NCBI GenBank assembly: GCA_031409515.1
Contig: JANNXJ010000016.1
Span: 1 to 64,000 of the forward strand
Origin: SHZI01 sp031409515
Lineage (GTDB): Bacteria; Pseudomonadota; Gammaproteobacteria; Steroidobacterales; GCA-2729495
DNA length: 64,000 nt
Direction: 5' to 3'
Of the stretch, positions 7,597-15,537 are shown in pieces; within the stretch, counting starts at the first letter, position 1, and every line of letters starts with the position of its first letter. Made by a program: the position numbers and the translations under genes. The notes under the pieces are model-generated. The model was not told the origin of the DNA. It made no database searches and saw nothing but the letters and a program-made list of their open reading frames with translations.

Positions 7597-10230
7597 ATGA
7601 AGAGAATGCTCGTCAATGCAACTCAGGAAGAAGAGTTGCGCGTAGCTATGGTCGATGGCCAGCGGCTGTTTGATCTTGATATCGAGAGCCAGTCGAGGGA
7701 ACAGAAGAAAGCCAACATCTACAAGGGCCGCATTACGCGGATCGAACCCAGCCTGGACGCCGCTTTCATCGAGTACGGTGCAGACCGCCACGGTTTCCTG
7801 CCCCTAAAGGAAGTCTCCCCCGAGTACTTTGTCAACGATCCGGGCCCGGACGGGCGGATCAACATCCGCGACGTCATCCGCGAAGGCCAGGACATCGTTG
7901 TTCAGGTTGAAAAGGAAGAACGCGGCACCAAGGGCGCTGCCCTCACGACGTTCATCAGCCTGGCAGGACGTTTCATTGTCCTGATGCCAAACAACCCCAG
8001 ATCAGGGGGCGTCTCCCGGCGTATCAGTGACGCTGACCGGGATGAGATGCGGGAGGCCCTGAACGATGTCGCCGTGCCGGATGGCATGGGCGTCATTGTG
8101 CGGACCGCCGGGGTGGGCCGGTCCCCGGAAGAACTCAAGTGGGACATGGACTATCTCCTGGGTATCTGGGAAGCCATTAAGAAGGCGGCCGTGAGCCGTC
8201 CGGCGCCCTTCCTGATCTTCCAGGACAGCAACGCCATCATCCGTGCCCTCAGGGACCACCTGGCCAATGACGTTGGCGAGATCCTCATCGACGACGAGGC
8301 CGCCTACGAAGAGGCCCGGCAGTTTGTCGAGCGGGCCATGCCCCAGAACCTGCGCAAGCTGCGCCAGTACTCGGACCCCGTGCCCCTCTTTACCCGCTAC
8401 CAGATCGAAAGCCAGATCGAGTCAGCGTTCTCCCACACTGTTGAGCTACCCTCCGGCGGCAGCATAGTCATCGACCACACCGAAGCACTGGTATCGATCG
8501 ACATCAACTCCGCCAGGGCAACCAAGGGCAGCGACATCGAGGCCACCGCCTTCGCAACCAATATGGAAGCGGCGGAGGAGATTGCCCGGCAGCTTCGTCT
8601 GCGCGATCTCGGCGGCCTGATCGTTATCGACTTTATCGATATGGGCCCGCAGAAAAATCAGCGGGACGTGGAGAATCGCCTCAGGGATGCCGTGCACATG
8701 GACCGGGCTCGCGTGCAGATTGGCAAGATCTCGCGCTTCGGGCTGCTTGAGATGTCCCGGCAAAGGCTCCGGCCATCCCTCGGCGAATCCGCACACCAGA
8801 CCTGCCCGCGCTGCAGTGGTATGGGTAATATTCGCAGCGTCGAGTCCCTGGCTCTGGCGGTGTTACGCCTGATCGGCGAGGAAACCCGCAAGGACCGCAC
8901 GTCGAAGGTGATCGCGCAGTTGCCGGTTGATGTCGCCAACTACCTGCTGAATGAAAAGCGGGAATGGATCCGGACTATCGAAGCTCGCGACAACCTGCAG
9001 ATTGTGCTCGTCGCAAATCCGGAACTGCAGACGCCCAACTACACCCTGCGGCGTGTCCGGGACGATCAGACTACCCTCCCGGAGAATGCGGTGGCCAGTT
9101 ATCAACTGGCGATTCCATCTGAAGACAAGCCCTTTGAGAGCGACGATGTTGGGCCCCAGAAGCCCAAGATTCAGGCTCCGGCAGTGGCCAGCATCCTGCC
9201 CTCAACGCCGGCTCCAACCCCGGCGCCGGTCGCCGTAGCGCCAGCTCCGGCGGTGCCCGTCCCAGGCCTGCTCACCCGTCTCAAGGTGTGGCTGTTGGGC
9301 TCCGGGGAGCCTGCTACGCCAGCGCCGGCGACTGAGGCCGCCACGCCGCGGCGCCCCGAGCAGGGCCAGCGCACCCGAGGCGATGGCCGGCAGCAGCAGG
9401 GCCGGCATCGCGGTCCAGGTGGCGATCGATCCGCCCCCCGGCGCGGCCCCCGGCCTCCCCGTCGCGAGTTCGATCCCAGCCAGCCGCGACCGCCTCAGCA
9501 GGACGGCCGGAATAGCGAGACCAGAAACACCGGTAACGGCAGCGGGGTCGAAGCGCGCCCGGCCGGCGATACCGGAACACCCGACCCCCGCAGGGACGGC
9601 AACCGCGGCGCTAACCGGAATCCGAGCCAGAACGCTGGCCAGGGCCAGGGCCAAGGTCAGGGTCAGACACCCAATGGGGCTCCGGGAACGCCAAATGGCG
9701 ACCGCCCGCGGCGTAATCGCAGACGTCGGGGCGGAGCCGATCGGGATCCCCAGCGGCAAGGCCAGGAAGGCCCCCGCGAGGACAACCAGCGTGGGGATGC
9801 CCAGCGACCCAATGGCCAGCAAGACCGGGGCGACGGCCCGCAGCCAGACGCCTCCCCGCCGGAGATCCCGCAGGCAAGGCCGCAGCAGACGCATGAAGAC
9901 ACCATGCCCATGTTGACGCCGATCCAGCCGAACAACGTGGCGAGTAACGCCGGAATCAATACTGGGCAGCCCGTAAGCGTACCCGCCGCCTCGGAATCCC
10001 GCGGGGAACCCTACATCGAACGGGACAGCCAGAGGCGTCTGCCCTGGGAAACCAGCAACGCAGCAGCCACCGGGCCAGCCCCATCAGTCGTCACTGCGCC
10101 TGCCGCTGTGGCGCCAGTTCTGGCTGCCGCACCCGCACCGCCCGCTGCCATTCGCCCGGCGACCACCCACACGGTCTGGTCGGGTAGTTCCAACGGCAAC
10201 GGCGAGAATCGCGAGTCCGGAACCGACTAG
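7597..10230 (+). CDS. rne: Ribonuclease E
   Basis: Essential endoribonuclease and degradosome scaffold acting on mRNA, 9S rRNA and tRNA precursors. ATG 7597 is chosen because MKRMLVNATQ matches the family N-terminus; an ATG at 7585 gives four extra residues. In 877 aa, the S1/5'-sensor/DNase-like catalytic half occupies about 1-515. It carries the metal-binding aspartates (Asp302 in VSIDIN, Asp345 in IVIDF) and the zinc-link CPRC (403-406). The C-terminal 360 residues are Pro/Arg/Gly/Gln-rich and predicted disordered, with a GQGQGQGQ tract. The stop codon shares a CTAG with the convergent phosphatase gene. Confidence 0.97.
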   Translation: MKRMLVNATQEEELRVAMVDGQRLFDLDIESQSREQKKANIYKGRITRIEPSLDAAFIEYGADRHGFLPLKEVSPEYFVNDPGPDGRINIRDVIREGQDIVVQVEKEERGTKGAALTTFISLAGRFIVLMPNNPRSGGVSRRISDADRDEMREALNDVAVPDGMGVIVRTAGVGRSPEELKWDMDYLLGIWEAIKKAAVSRPAPFLIFQDSNAIIRALRDHLANDVGEILIDDEAAYEEARQFVERAMPQNLRKLRQYSDPVPLFTRYQIESQIESAFSHTVELPSGGSIVIDHTEALVSIDINSARATKGSDIEATAFATNMEAAEEIARQLRLRDLGGLIVIDFIDMGPQKNQRDVENRLRDAVHMDRARVQIGKISRFGLLEMSRQRLRPSLGESAHQTCPRCSGMGNIRSVESLALAVLRLIGEETRKDRTSKVIAQLPVDVANYLLNEKREWIRTIEARDNLQIVLVANPELQTPNYTLRRVRDDQTTLPENAVASYQLAIPSEDKPFESDDVGPQKPKIQAPAVASILPSTPAPTPAPVAVAPAPAVPVPGLLTRLKVWLLGSGEPATPAPATEAATPRRPEQGQRTRGDGRQQQGRHRGPGGDRSAPRRGPRPPRREFDPSQPRPPQQDGRNSETRNTGNGSGVEARPAGDTGTPDPRRDGNRGANRNPSQNAGQGQGQGQGQTPNGAPGTPNGDRPRRNRRRRGGADRDPQRQGQEGPREDNQRGDAQRPNGQQDRGDGPQPDASPPEIPQARPQQTHEDTMPMLTPIQPNNVASNAGINTGQPVSVPAASESRGEPYIERDSQRRLPWETSNAAATGPAPSVVTAPAAVAPVLAAAPAPPAAIRPATTHTVWSGSSNGNGENRESGTD

Positions 10231-10793
10231 CCGGCGGTACTCTCGCCCCCGGTTGGGCGACTCGCAGCAATCCGCTCCACTTCGTCGAGGAGGCCAGCCA
10301 TGGCCTCCTCGACGAGATCGAGGACCCGCTCGAAACCCAGCGTTCCCCCGTAGTAAGGATCCGGCACGTTCCGCTGCGTTGCGGTCCCGGCTAACCCCGG
10401 CGCGGCGAAATCCAGCAGCAGGCGGATCTTGTGCTGATGCAGCTCACCCGCCTGCTCCAGCAGGGCGGCGTGGTTGTCATCGTCCATGGCGAGCAGGAGA
10501 TCAAAGCGCTCGAAGTCGCTGGCCACGACGCGCCGGGCCCGGAGCCTGGAGACGTCAATACCCCGGCGCAGCGCTGCGGCCTGGGCGCGGGGATCGGGCG
10601 GCGCGCCTTCGTGGTAGCTGTGCGTTCCCGCAGAATCGATCTCGACCGGGACAGCGAGACCCCGCTCGGCAGCCCGCTGACGCAGCATGCCCTCGGCCAT
10701 GGGGGAGCGGCAGATGTTGCCCATACAGACCATCAGCACCCGCACTGCGGGGATAGCCGGTGGAGCGGGCGGTCTCCGGCGGAAGATCTTCAC
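10227..10793 (-). CDS. Low-molecular-weight protein-tyrosine phosphatase
   Basis: Cytosolic LMW-PTP family phosphatase; members next to envelope-sugar genes often dephosphorylate tyrosine kinases of polysaccharide export. The active-site loop VCMGNICRSPMAE (Cys23, Arg29) and the general acid in NVPDPYYGG (Asp145) are intact. The GTG at 10793 is chosen because it overlaps the kdsB stop as GTGA; the longer upstream frame is kdsB read out of frame. Its TAG stop overlaps the TAG of rne on the other strand. Confidence 0.92.
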   Translation of the reverse strand: MKIFRRRPPAPPAIPAVRVLMVCMGNICRSPMAEGMLRQRAAERGLAVPVEIDSAGTHSYHEGAPPDPRAQAAALRRGIDVSRLRARRVVASDFERFDLLLAMDDDNHAALLEQAGELHQHKIRLLLDFAAPGLAGTATQRNVPDPYYGGTLGFERVLDLVEEAMAGLLDEVERIAASRPTGGESTAG

Positions 10794-11548
10794 GAGGGAG
10801 GTCCCCTGCTGCGGAGAAATTCTTCGGCACGCTCCAGATCTTCCGGGGTATCCACATCGGGACCGAGCAGGTCCCCGGCCAGTCCAACCTGTATGGCAAG
10901 ACCGAGCCACAGGGCGCGCAACTGCTCCAGGCTCTCTGCCATCTCGAGGGCACAGGGCGGCGCGGCGGCCAGTTGCCTCAGGGCTCCGGCCCGATAGGCA
11001 TACAGGCCAACGTGGCGAAGACTGTCCGGTGCGTGGGCGGCGTGGCTGAAGGACGGGATCGGGGCCCGGCTGAAGTAGAGTGCGCGGCCATCCGCGGCGC
11101 ACACGAGCTTGACGACGTTTGGATTGAGATACTCCTCCGTGGACCGCACCGGAGTACAAAGGGTCGCAAGCGCAGCGCCCGGATGGGCAGCCAGCAGCGC
11201 GGCGACCTGATTGATGGCGCTCGGGGGGATCAGCGGCGCATCCCCCTGACAGTTCACCACGAGACTTTCTTCTGGCCACCCCCTCGCCCGGGCGACTTCG
11301 GCAGCTCGCTCGGTTCCAGAGCGATGGGTGGCAAGGGTCATCAACACGTCGGCGCCAAAGCGGCGACCCACCGTCGCAATGCGCTCATCATCGGTGGCTA
11401 TCACCACGTGGGCAGCAGCGCTTTGCACAGCCTGGCGCCAGACGTGTTCCAGCAAAGTACGCCCCGCCAGCAGCGCCAGCGCCTTCCCTGGAAAGCGCGA
11501 CGACGCGTAGCGGGCGGGAATCACCACCTGAAAACTGGCGTTACTCAT
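10790..11548 (-). CDS. kdsB: 3-deoxy-manno-octulosonate cytidylyltransferase
   Basis: Activates Kdo to CMP-Kdo for the lipid A core in the cytosol. The 252-aa product has the N-terminal nucleotide-binding motif PARYASSRFPGK, the ATDDERI segment and VNCQGDAPLIPP, all typical of KdsB. It starts 10 bases after lpxK. The small Trm112-like protein (YcaR) that commonly separates lpxK from kdsB is missing. Confidence 0.97.
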   Translation of the reverse strand: MSNASFQVVIPARYASSRFPGKALALLAGRTLLEHVWRQAVQSAAAHVVIATDDERIATVGRRFGADVLMTLATHRSGTERAAEVARARGWPEESLVVNCQGDAPLIPPSAINQVAALLAAHPGAALATLCTPVRSTEEYLNPNVVKLVCAADGRALYFSRAPIPSFSHAAHAPDSLRHVGLYAYRAGALRQLAAAPPCALEMAESLEQLRALWLGLAIQVGLAGDLLGPDVDTPEDLERAEEFLRSRGPPS

Positions 11549-11558
11549 ACATCAGCCG

Positions 11559-12566
11559 TCAACTCCCCAGAGACCGCAGCCGCTCGAGAACCCGGGCACC
11601 GACCTCCGGTGGGAGTCGGACCTCCAGCTGGGCTACCCACACCGGGCAGCCCACGATCTTCTGGTACTTTACGGCGTCTTTCTCCGTCATGATGATTGGG
11701 ACATCACTCTCCCGACTGAGGGCGGCCAGATCGACCCTGCCATGATCAGGCACCGGCACGGGAAGGACCTGTAGTCCAGCATTCGCCAGCTGGGCGTGGA
11801 AGCGCGCAGGATTGCCAATCCCGGCAACCGCGCGCACTCGTTGGCCGCGCAGCGCTTCGAGGGCACACTGACCGTCCCCATCAAACGCACGAAGGCCACT
11901 GATGCGCACCTCGAGGACGAACTCCTGGGGCCCTGCCCGACCGCCATTCACGAGGACCAGGTCGACATCACGCAGCCGCCTCGCGGGCTCCCGGAGGGGG
12001 CCGGCAGGTAGGAGGAAGCCATTGCCCAGGCGTCGCTCGCCGTCGAGGACGGCAATCTCCATATCCCGATCGAGGCGGTAGTGTTGCAGGCCATCGTCTG
12101 CAATGATGAGGTTCACACCCTCGGCAATAAGCCGTTGCCCGGCGGCAACCCGATCCCGGTGGACGCAGACGGGGGCTCCGGTCTGACGGCGGAGCAGGAG
12201 CGGCTCGTCACCGACCTCCCGCGCATCGTCTCCCGGAGCCACGAGGCGTGGCTCTCCGGACACTCGCCCGCCATAGCCCCGGCTGACGATCCCGGGCCTA
12301 TAGCCCGCTGCGCGGCAGAACTCGACCAGCCACCCGGTCACCGGCGTCTTCCCGGTGCCACCGGTGGTGAGATTGCCCACCACGATCACGGGCACGGAGA
12401 GGCGCTGCACCCCGAACCAGCCGCTACGGTAGGCAAGACGCCGGAACCACACCGCGAGACCAAACAACCAGGAAAGCGGCAGCAAGAGCCAGGCCAGCGG
12501 TGAGTGGCCATACCAGAGCGCCTCGAGGCTCCCCTCCAGGCCCCGGCCTGCGTCAGGCCGGGTCAT
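11559..12566 (-). CDS. lpxK: Tetraacyldisaccharide 4'-kinase
   Basis: Phosphorylates the 4' position of the lipid A disaccharide at the inner membrane. The product has an N-terminal hydrophobic segment (about 20-40) and a Walker A sequence VVGNLTTGGTGKTPV (about residues 46-60). The later DDGLQHYRL and MTEKDAVKY segments also fit LpxK. The ATG at 12566 (335 aa) overlaps the msbA end by 14 bases; the alternative 12605 start adds 13 residues unlike the family. Confidence 0.96.
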   Translation of the reverse strand: MTRPDAGRGLEGSLEALWYGHSPLAWLLLPLSWLFGLAVWFRRLAYRSGWFGVQRLSVPVIVVGNLTTGGTGKTPVTGWLVEFCRAAGYRPGIVSRGYGGRVSGEPRLVAPGDDAREVGDEPLLLRRQTGAPVCVHRDRVAAGQRLIAEGVNLIIADDGLQHYRLDRDMEIAVLDGERRLGNGFLLPAGPLREPARRLRDVDLVLVNGGRAGPQEFVLEVRISGLRAFDGDGQCALEALRGQRVRAVAGIGNPARFHAQLANAGLQVLPVPVPDHGRVDLAALSRESDVPIIMTEKDAVKYQKIVGCPVWVAQLEVRLPPEVGARVLERLRSLGS

Positions 12567-14334
12567 CCCGGAACTGCAAACGGTGCAAATGTGCGTAGTG
12601 GCCACCGGCGGCCATCAGCTCGGTGTGACTGCCGACCTCAAGAATGGCACCGTCACCCATCACCAGAATACGATCCGCATTCTCGATAGTGGACAGCCGA
12701 TGCGCAATGATGAACGTCGTGCGGTCCTGGATGAGCCGGCCGAGTGCATCCTGAATGTGTCTTTCCGACTCCGTATCCAGGGCCGAAGTGGCTTCGTCCA
12801 GAATCAGGATGGGGGCGTTCTTGAGCAGTGCCCGGGCAATCGCGATGCGCTGGCGCTGCCCGCCGGAGAGCAGCAGGCCCCGATCGCCGACGGACGTGTC
12901 GAGACCTTCTGGCAGCTGGTTGGTAAACTCATCCACGTGAGCAGCACGAGCCGCCGCCTCGATATCTGCCCGGGACACGGGGCCCAGGCTGCCATAGGCG
13001 ATATTGCCAGCGATCGTGTCGTTGAAGAGGATAACTTCCTGACTGACCAGACTGATCTGGTTGCGCAACGCGCTGAGACGGTAGTCCCCTACCGGGTGAT
13101 CATCCACCAGCACTGCGCCCTGTTCCGCGTCATAGAAGCGCGGCACCAGGCCCACCAGAGTCGACTTGCCACTCCCGGACTTGCCCACGATGGCCAGTTT
13201 CTGCCCGGCAGGCACGACCAGGTTGATATCACGGAGCACAAGGCCTTTTTCTGCAGCATACTCAAAGTTCAGGTGGCGGAACTCCACCTTGCCGGACACC
13301 CGTGCCGGCTCCAGCGTGCCCGTGTCCCGCTCCACATCCGAGTCCAGCACCTGAAAGATGCTTTCGCCCGCCGCTATCCCGCGCTGGAGGCTCACGTTGA
13401 TGCCGGTCAGCGCCCGGATAGGCCGCATGAGCAGCAGTAGCGCCGCTATGAACCCGCCGAAATCACCGAGCTCCAGGGACTCCCGGACAAAATCCTGGTT
13501 AACGACGAAGACCACTCCGGCCATGCCAAAGGCCGCAAGTAACGACGTGACGCCATCCCCCGCCCCTCTTGTGGCATAGAGCCGCATATTCATCCGGCGG
13601 TTGCGCTCGTTGGCCGCCTCGAACCGCCGGGTCTCAAAATCCTGGCCATTAAATATCTTGATGGTCTTGTGGCTCTGCAGGGTTTCACCGGTGATCCGGG
13701 TGAGCTCGCCCATCGATTCCTGGATCCGGGTGCTGTGCCGGCGAAACATGCGGCTCAAGATCCGGATGAGTACCGCCAGCAAGGGCGCAACCAGAAAGAC
13801 AAATGCGGACAGGGGCGGGCTGAGATAGACCATGTAGGCAATCAGCCCGATTGCAGTCAGGCTGTCCCGGATCAGAACGGTCACGACGTTGGAAGCTGCG
13901 TCAGCTATCTGCTCAATATTGAAGGTGAGTCTGGACAGTAGTTGCCCGGTGGACGTCCCGTCGAAGAATTGCGTCGGCAAATGCAGAAATTTGTCGAAGA
14001 CGAGCGCCCTGAGATGCTTGACGACCCGACGCCCGATCCAGCCGATACTGAAGGCGGCCGCGAACTCTGCCGTGCCACGCACCAGGAAGAGCACGAGGAT
14101 CGCCAGCGGCAGCCAGTCCCGGATCCGTTCTGCCTCCGGGGTTACTGCGGTACCGGGCGCATTGACGCTGACCAGCAGGTTCTTGATCAGCCAGGCGAAG
14201 CCGGTATCTGTAGCGGCATAAAACGCCATGCCGAGCGCCGCGATAATGAAGACGGGCCAGTGCGGCCGTGCATACTCGAGAAGGCGCCGGTAAATCACCG
14301 TTGGCGCTACGCTGGGCGAACCGGGGGCGCTCAC
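12553..14334 (-). CDS. msbA: Lipid A export ABC transporter MsbA
   Basis: Homodimeric inner-membrane flippase for lipid A-core. The 593-aa product has six transmembrane segments in about 25-310 and an ATPase domain with Walker A GKSGSGKS (384-391), signature LSGGQ (489-493) and Walker B ILILDEA (509-515). The start is GTG at 14334, preceded by AGAGGA, eight bases after the exbD stop. The upstream in-frame ATG lies inside exbD. It belongs to an exbB-exbD-msbA-lpxK-kdsB envelope operon. Confidence 0.96.
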   Translation of the reverse strand: MSAPGSPSVAPTVIYRRLLEYARPHWPVFIIAALGMAFYAATDTGFAWLIKNLLVSVNAPGTAVTPEAERIRDWLPLAILVLFLVRGTAEFAAAFSIGWIGRRVVKHLRALVFDKFLHLPTQFFDGTSTGQLLSRLTFNIEQIADAASNVVTVLIRDSLTAIGLIAYMVYLSPPLSAFVFLVAPLLAVLIRILSRMFRRHSTRIQESMGELTRITGETLQSHKTIKIFNGQDFETRRFEAANERNRRMNMRLYATRGAGDGVTSLLAAFGMAGVVFVVNQDFVRESLELGDFGGFIAALLLLMRPIRALTGINVSLQRGIAAGESIFQVLDSDVERDTGTLEPARVSGKVEFRHLNFEYAAEKGLVLRDINLVVPAGQKLAIVGKSGSGKSTLVGLVPRFYDAEQGAVLVDDHPVGDYRLSALRNQISLVSQEVILFNDTIAGNIAYGSLGPVSRADIEAAARAAHVDEFTNQLPEGLDTSVGDRGLLLSGGQRQRIAIARALLKNAPILILDEATSALDTESERHIQDALGRLIQDRTTFIIAHRLSTIENADRILVMGDGAILEVGSHTELMAAGGHYAHLHRLQFRDDPA

Positions 14335-14341
14335 GATCCTC

Positions 14342-14764
14342 TCACTCCGGCGGCCGCGCTCGTACCGTCGTAATGCGGACTTCGACAAAGCCGAGACGGC
14401 CAGCCACGTCCATCGCCGTGACGACATCCTGATGACTGGCACGACCATCCGCGCTGAGCGTCACGTGCCGCGGCAGGACGTCGGGCACGACCTTGCGAAT
14501 CGCTGCCTCCAGAGTCTCAGGACGGGAGTCGACCAGCGGACGGCCATTCACCCGGAACTCGCCTTTACCGGTCACGGAGATCTCGAGCTCCTGCCCGTCC
14601 ATCGCAACATCAGAACTGACGCCCGCTTCCGGCAGGCGGATTGCAATCTGCGACGGCCGCACAAAGGTCGTCGTCAGCATGAAGAAAATCAACAGCAGCA
14701 GGACCACGTCGACCAGGGAGACGACGTTAAGCTCCGGCTCGTCCCGCGTGGTGGACCGGCGCAT
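14342..14764 (-). CDS. exbD: ExbD/TolR family biopolymer transport protein
   Basis: Partner of the ExbB/TolQ-type proton channel. The 140-aa product has one N-terminal membrane segment (about 16-36, VSLVDVVLLLLIFFML) carrying the conserved channel aspartate, then a periplasmic domain. The start ATG 14764 has TGAGG directly before it; a GTG two codons upstream (14770) is also possible. Its position between exbB and msbA recurs in many Proteobacteria without TonB nearby, so its exact partner is not clear. Confidence 0.93.
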   Translation of the reverse strand: MRRSTTRDEPELNVVSLVDVVLLLLIFFMLTTTFVRPSQIAIRLPEAGVSSDVAMDGQELEISVTGKGEFRVNGRPLVDSRPETLEAAIRKVVPDVLPRHVTLSADGRASHQDVVTAMDVAGRLGFVEVRITTVRARPPE

Positions 14765-14771
14765 CCTCACG

Positions 14772-15458
14772 TCAGTGGCCGCTTGCCGGGGCTGCAGTGC
14801 GGGCGCCAATCTGCGCCGCTGTCGCATTGCTGGACCGGCCCAGGGTGTCGACGAACTGTTTGCGCTGCAGAGCCTCGACCAGAGCGATGGCTTCCTTCTC
14901 CATCTGCACGATGAGCGTGTCGACGCGGCCGCGCAGATAGCGATAGGCAATCAGGGCGGGGATCGCCACCATCAGGCCCGCAGCCGTTGTGATCAAGGCC
15001 TCCGAGATGCCGCCAGCCAGCGAAGCCGGGTCCCCTGCGCCACCGGAGGTTAGAGCCCCGAACGTCCGGATCATGCCGGTGACAGTCCCCAGCAGGCCGA
15101 GTAGCGGCGAGACCGCAGCAATGGAGCCCAGTGTATTGAGGTAGCGCTCCAGTTCGTGGACGACGTGCCGCCCCGTATCCTCAACGGCCTCTTTCATCGT
15201 GGCCCGGTCCTGCTGGCGACTGGCGAGCCCGGCAGCCAGAATCTGCCCCAGTGGTGAGTTCAGCCGCAGTTCCTGGATGTGCTTTTGGTTCAGCTGGTTA
15301 CTGCTGACCCAGTCCCACACTTTGCGGGACAGTTCCCGTGGCACCACCCGGGTGGGTTGGAGGGTCCAGAGACGCTCCAGGACGATGGCGGCGGCCATCA
15401 CGGAACACAGGATGATGGGCACCATGACCCAGCCGCCAGCAATCACGATCTCGAGCAT
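14772..15458 (-). CDS. exbB: ExbB/TolQ family proton-channel protein
   Basis: Multi-spanning inner-membrane protein of the MotA/TolQ/ExbB family. The 228-aa product has an N-terminal membrane segment (about 10-28). The family core is GSIAAVSPLLGLLGTVTGMI and the later membrane segment near SEALITTAAGLMVAIPALIA. The ATG at 15458 is preferred over a GTG at 15464. The gene ends seven bases before exbD. Confidence 0.94.
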   Translation of the reverse strand: MLEIVIAGGWVMVPIILCSVMAAAIVLERLWTLQPTRVVPRELSRKVWDWVSSNQLNQKHIQELRLNSPLGQILAAGLASRQQDRATMKEAVEDTGRHVVHELERYLNTLGSIAAVSPLLGLLGTVTGMIRTFGALTSGGAGDPASLAGGISEALITTAAGLMVAIPALIAYRYLRGRVDTLIVQMEKEAIALVEALQRKQFVDTLGRSSNATAAQIGARTAAPASGH

Positions 15459-15537
15459 GAGCACCCGTTCCGAACCAGACGACCGCCACTATACATCGGC
15501 GTCCTTGGGTGGTCACAGGATCAGCCAGGCAGCAGCG

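Noticed and set aside
9202..9894. Minus-strand ORF of 230 codons inside rne
   Set aside because: It is antisense to the Pro/Arg/Gly-rich tail of RNase E; GC-rich low complexity keeps such frames open. No domain is seen.
13942..14373. Plus-strand ORF overlapping msbA
   Set aside because: Antisense shadow of the MsbA membrane domain with no ribosome site or known motif.
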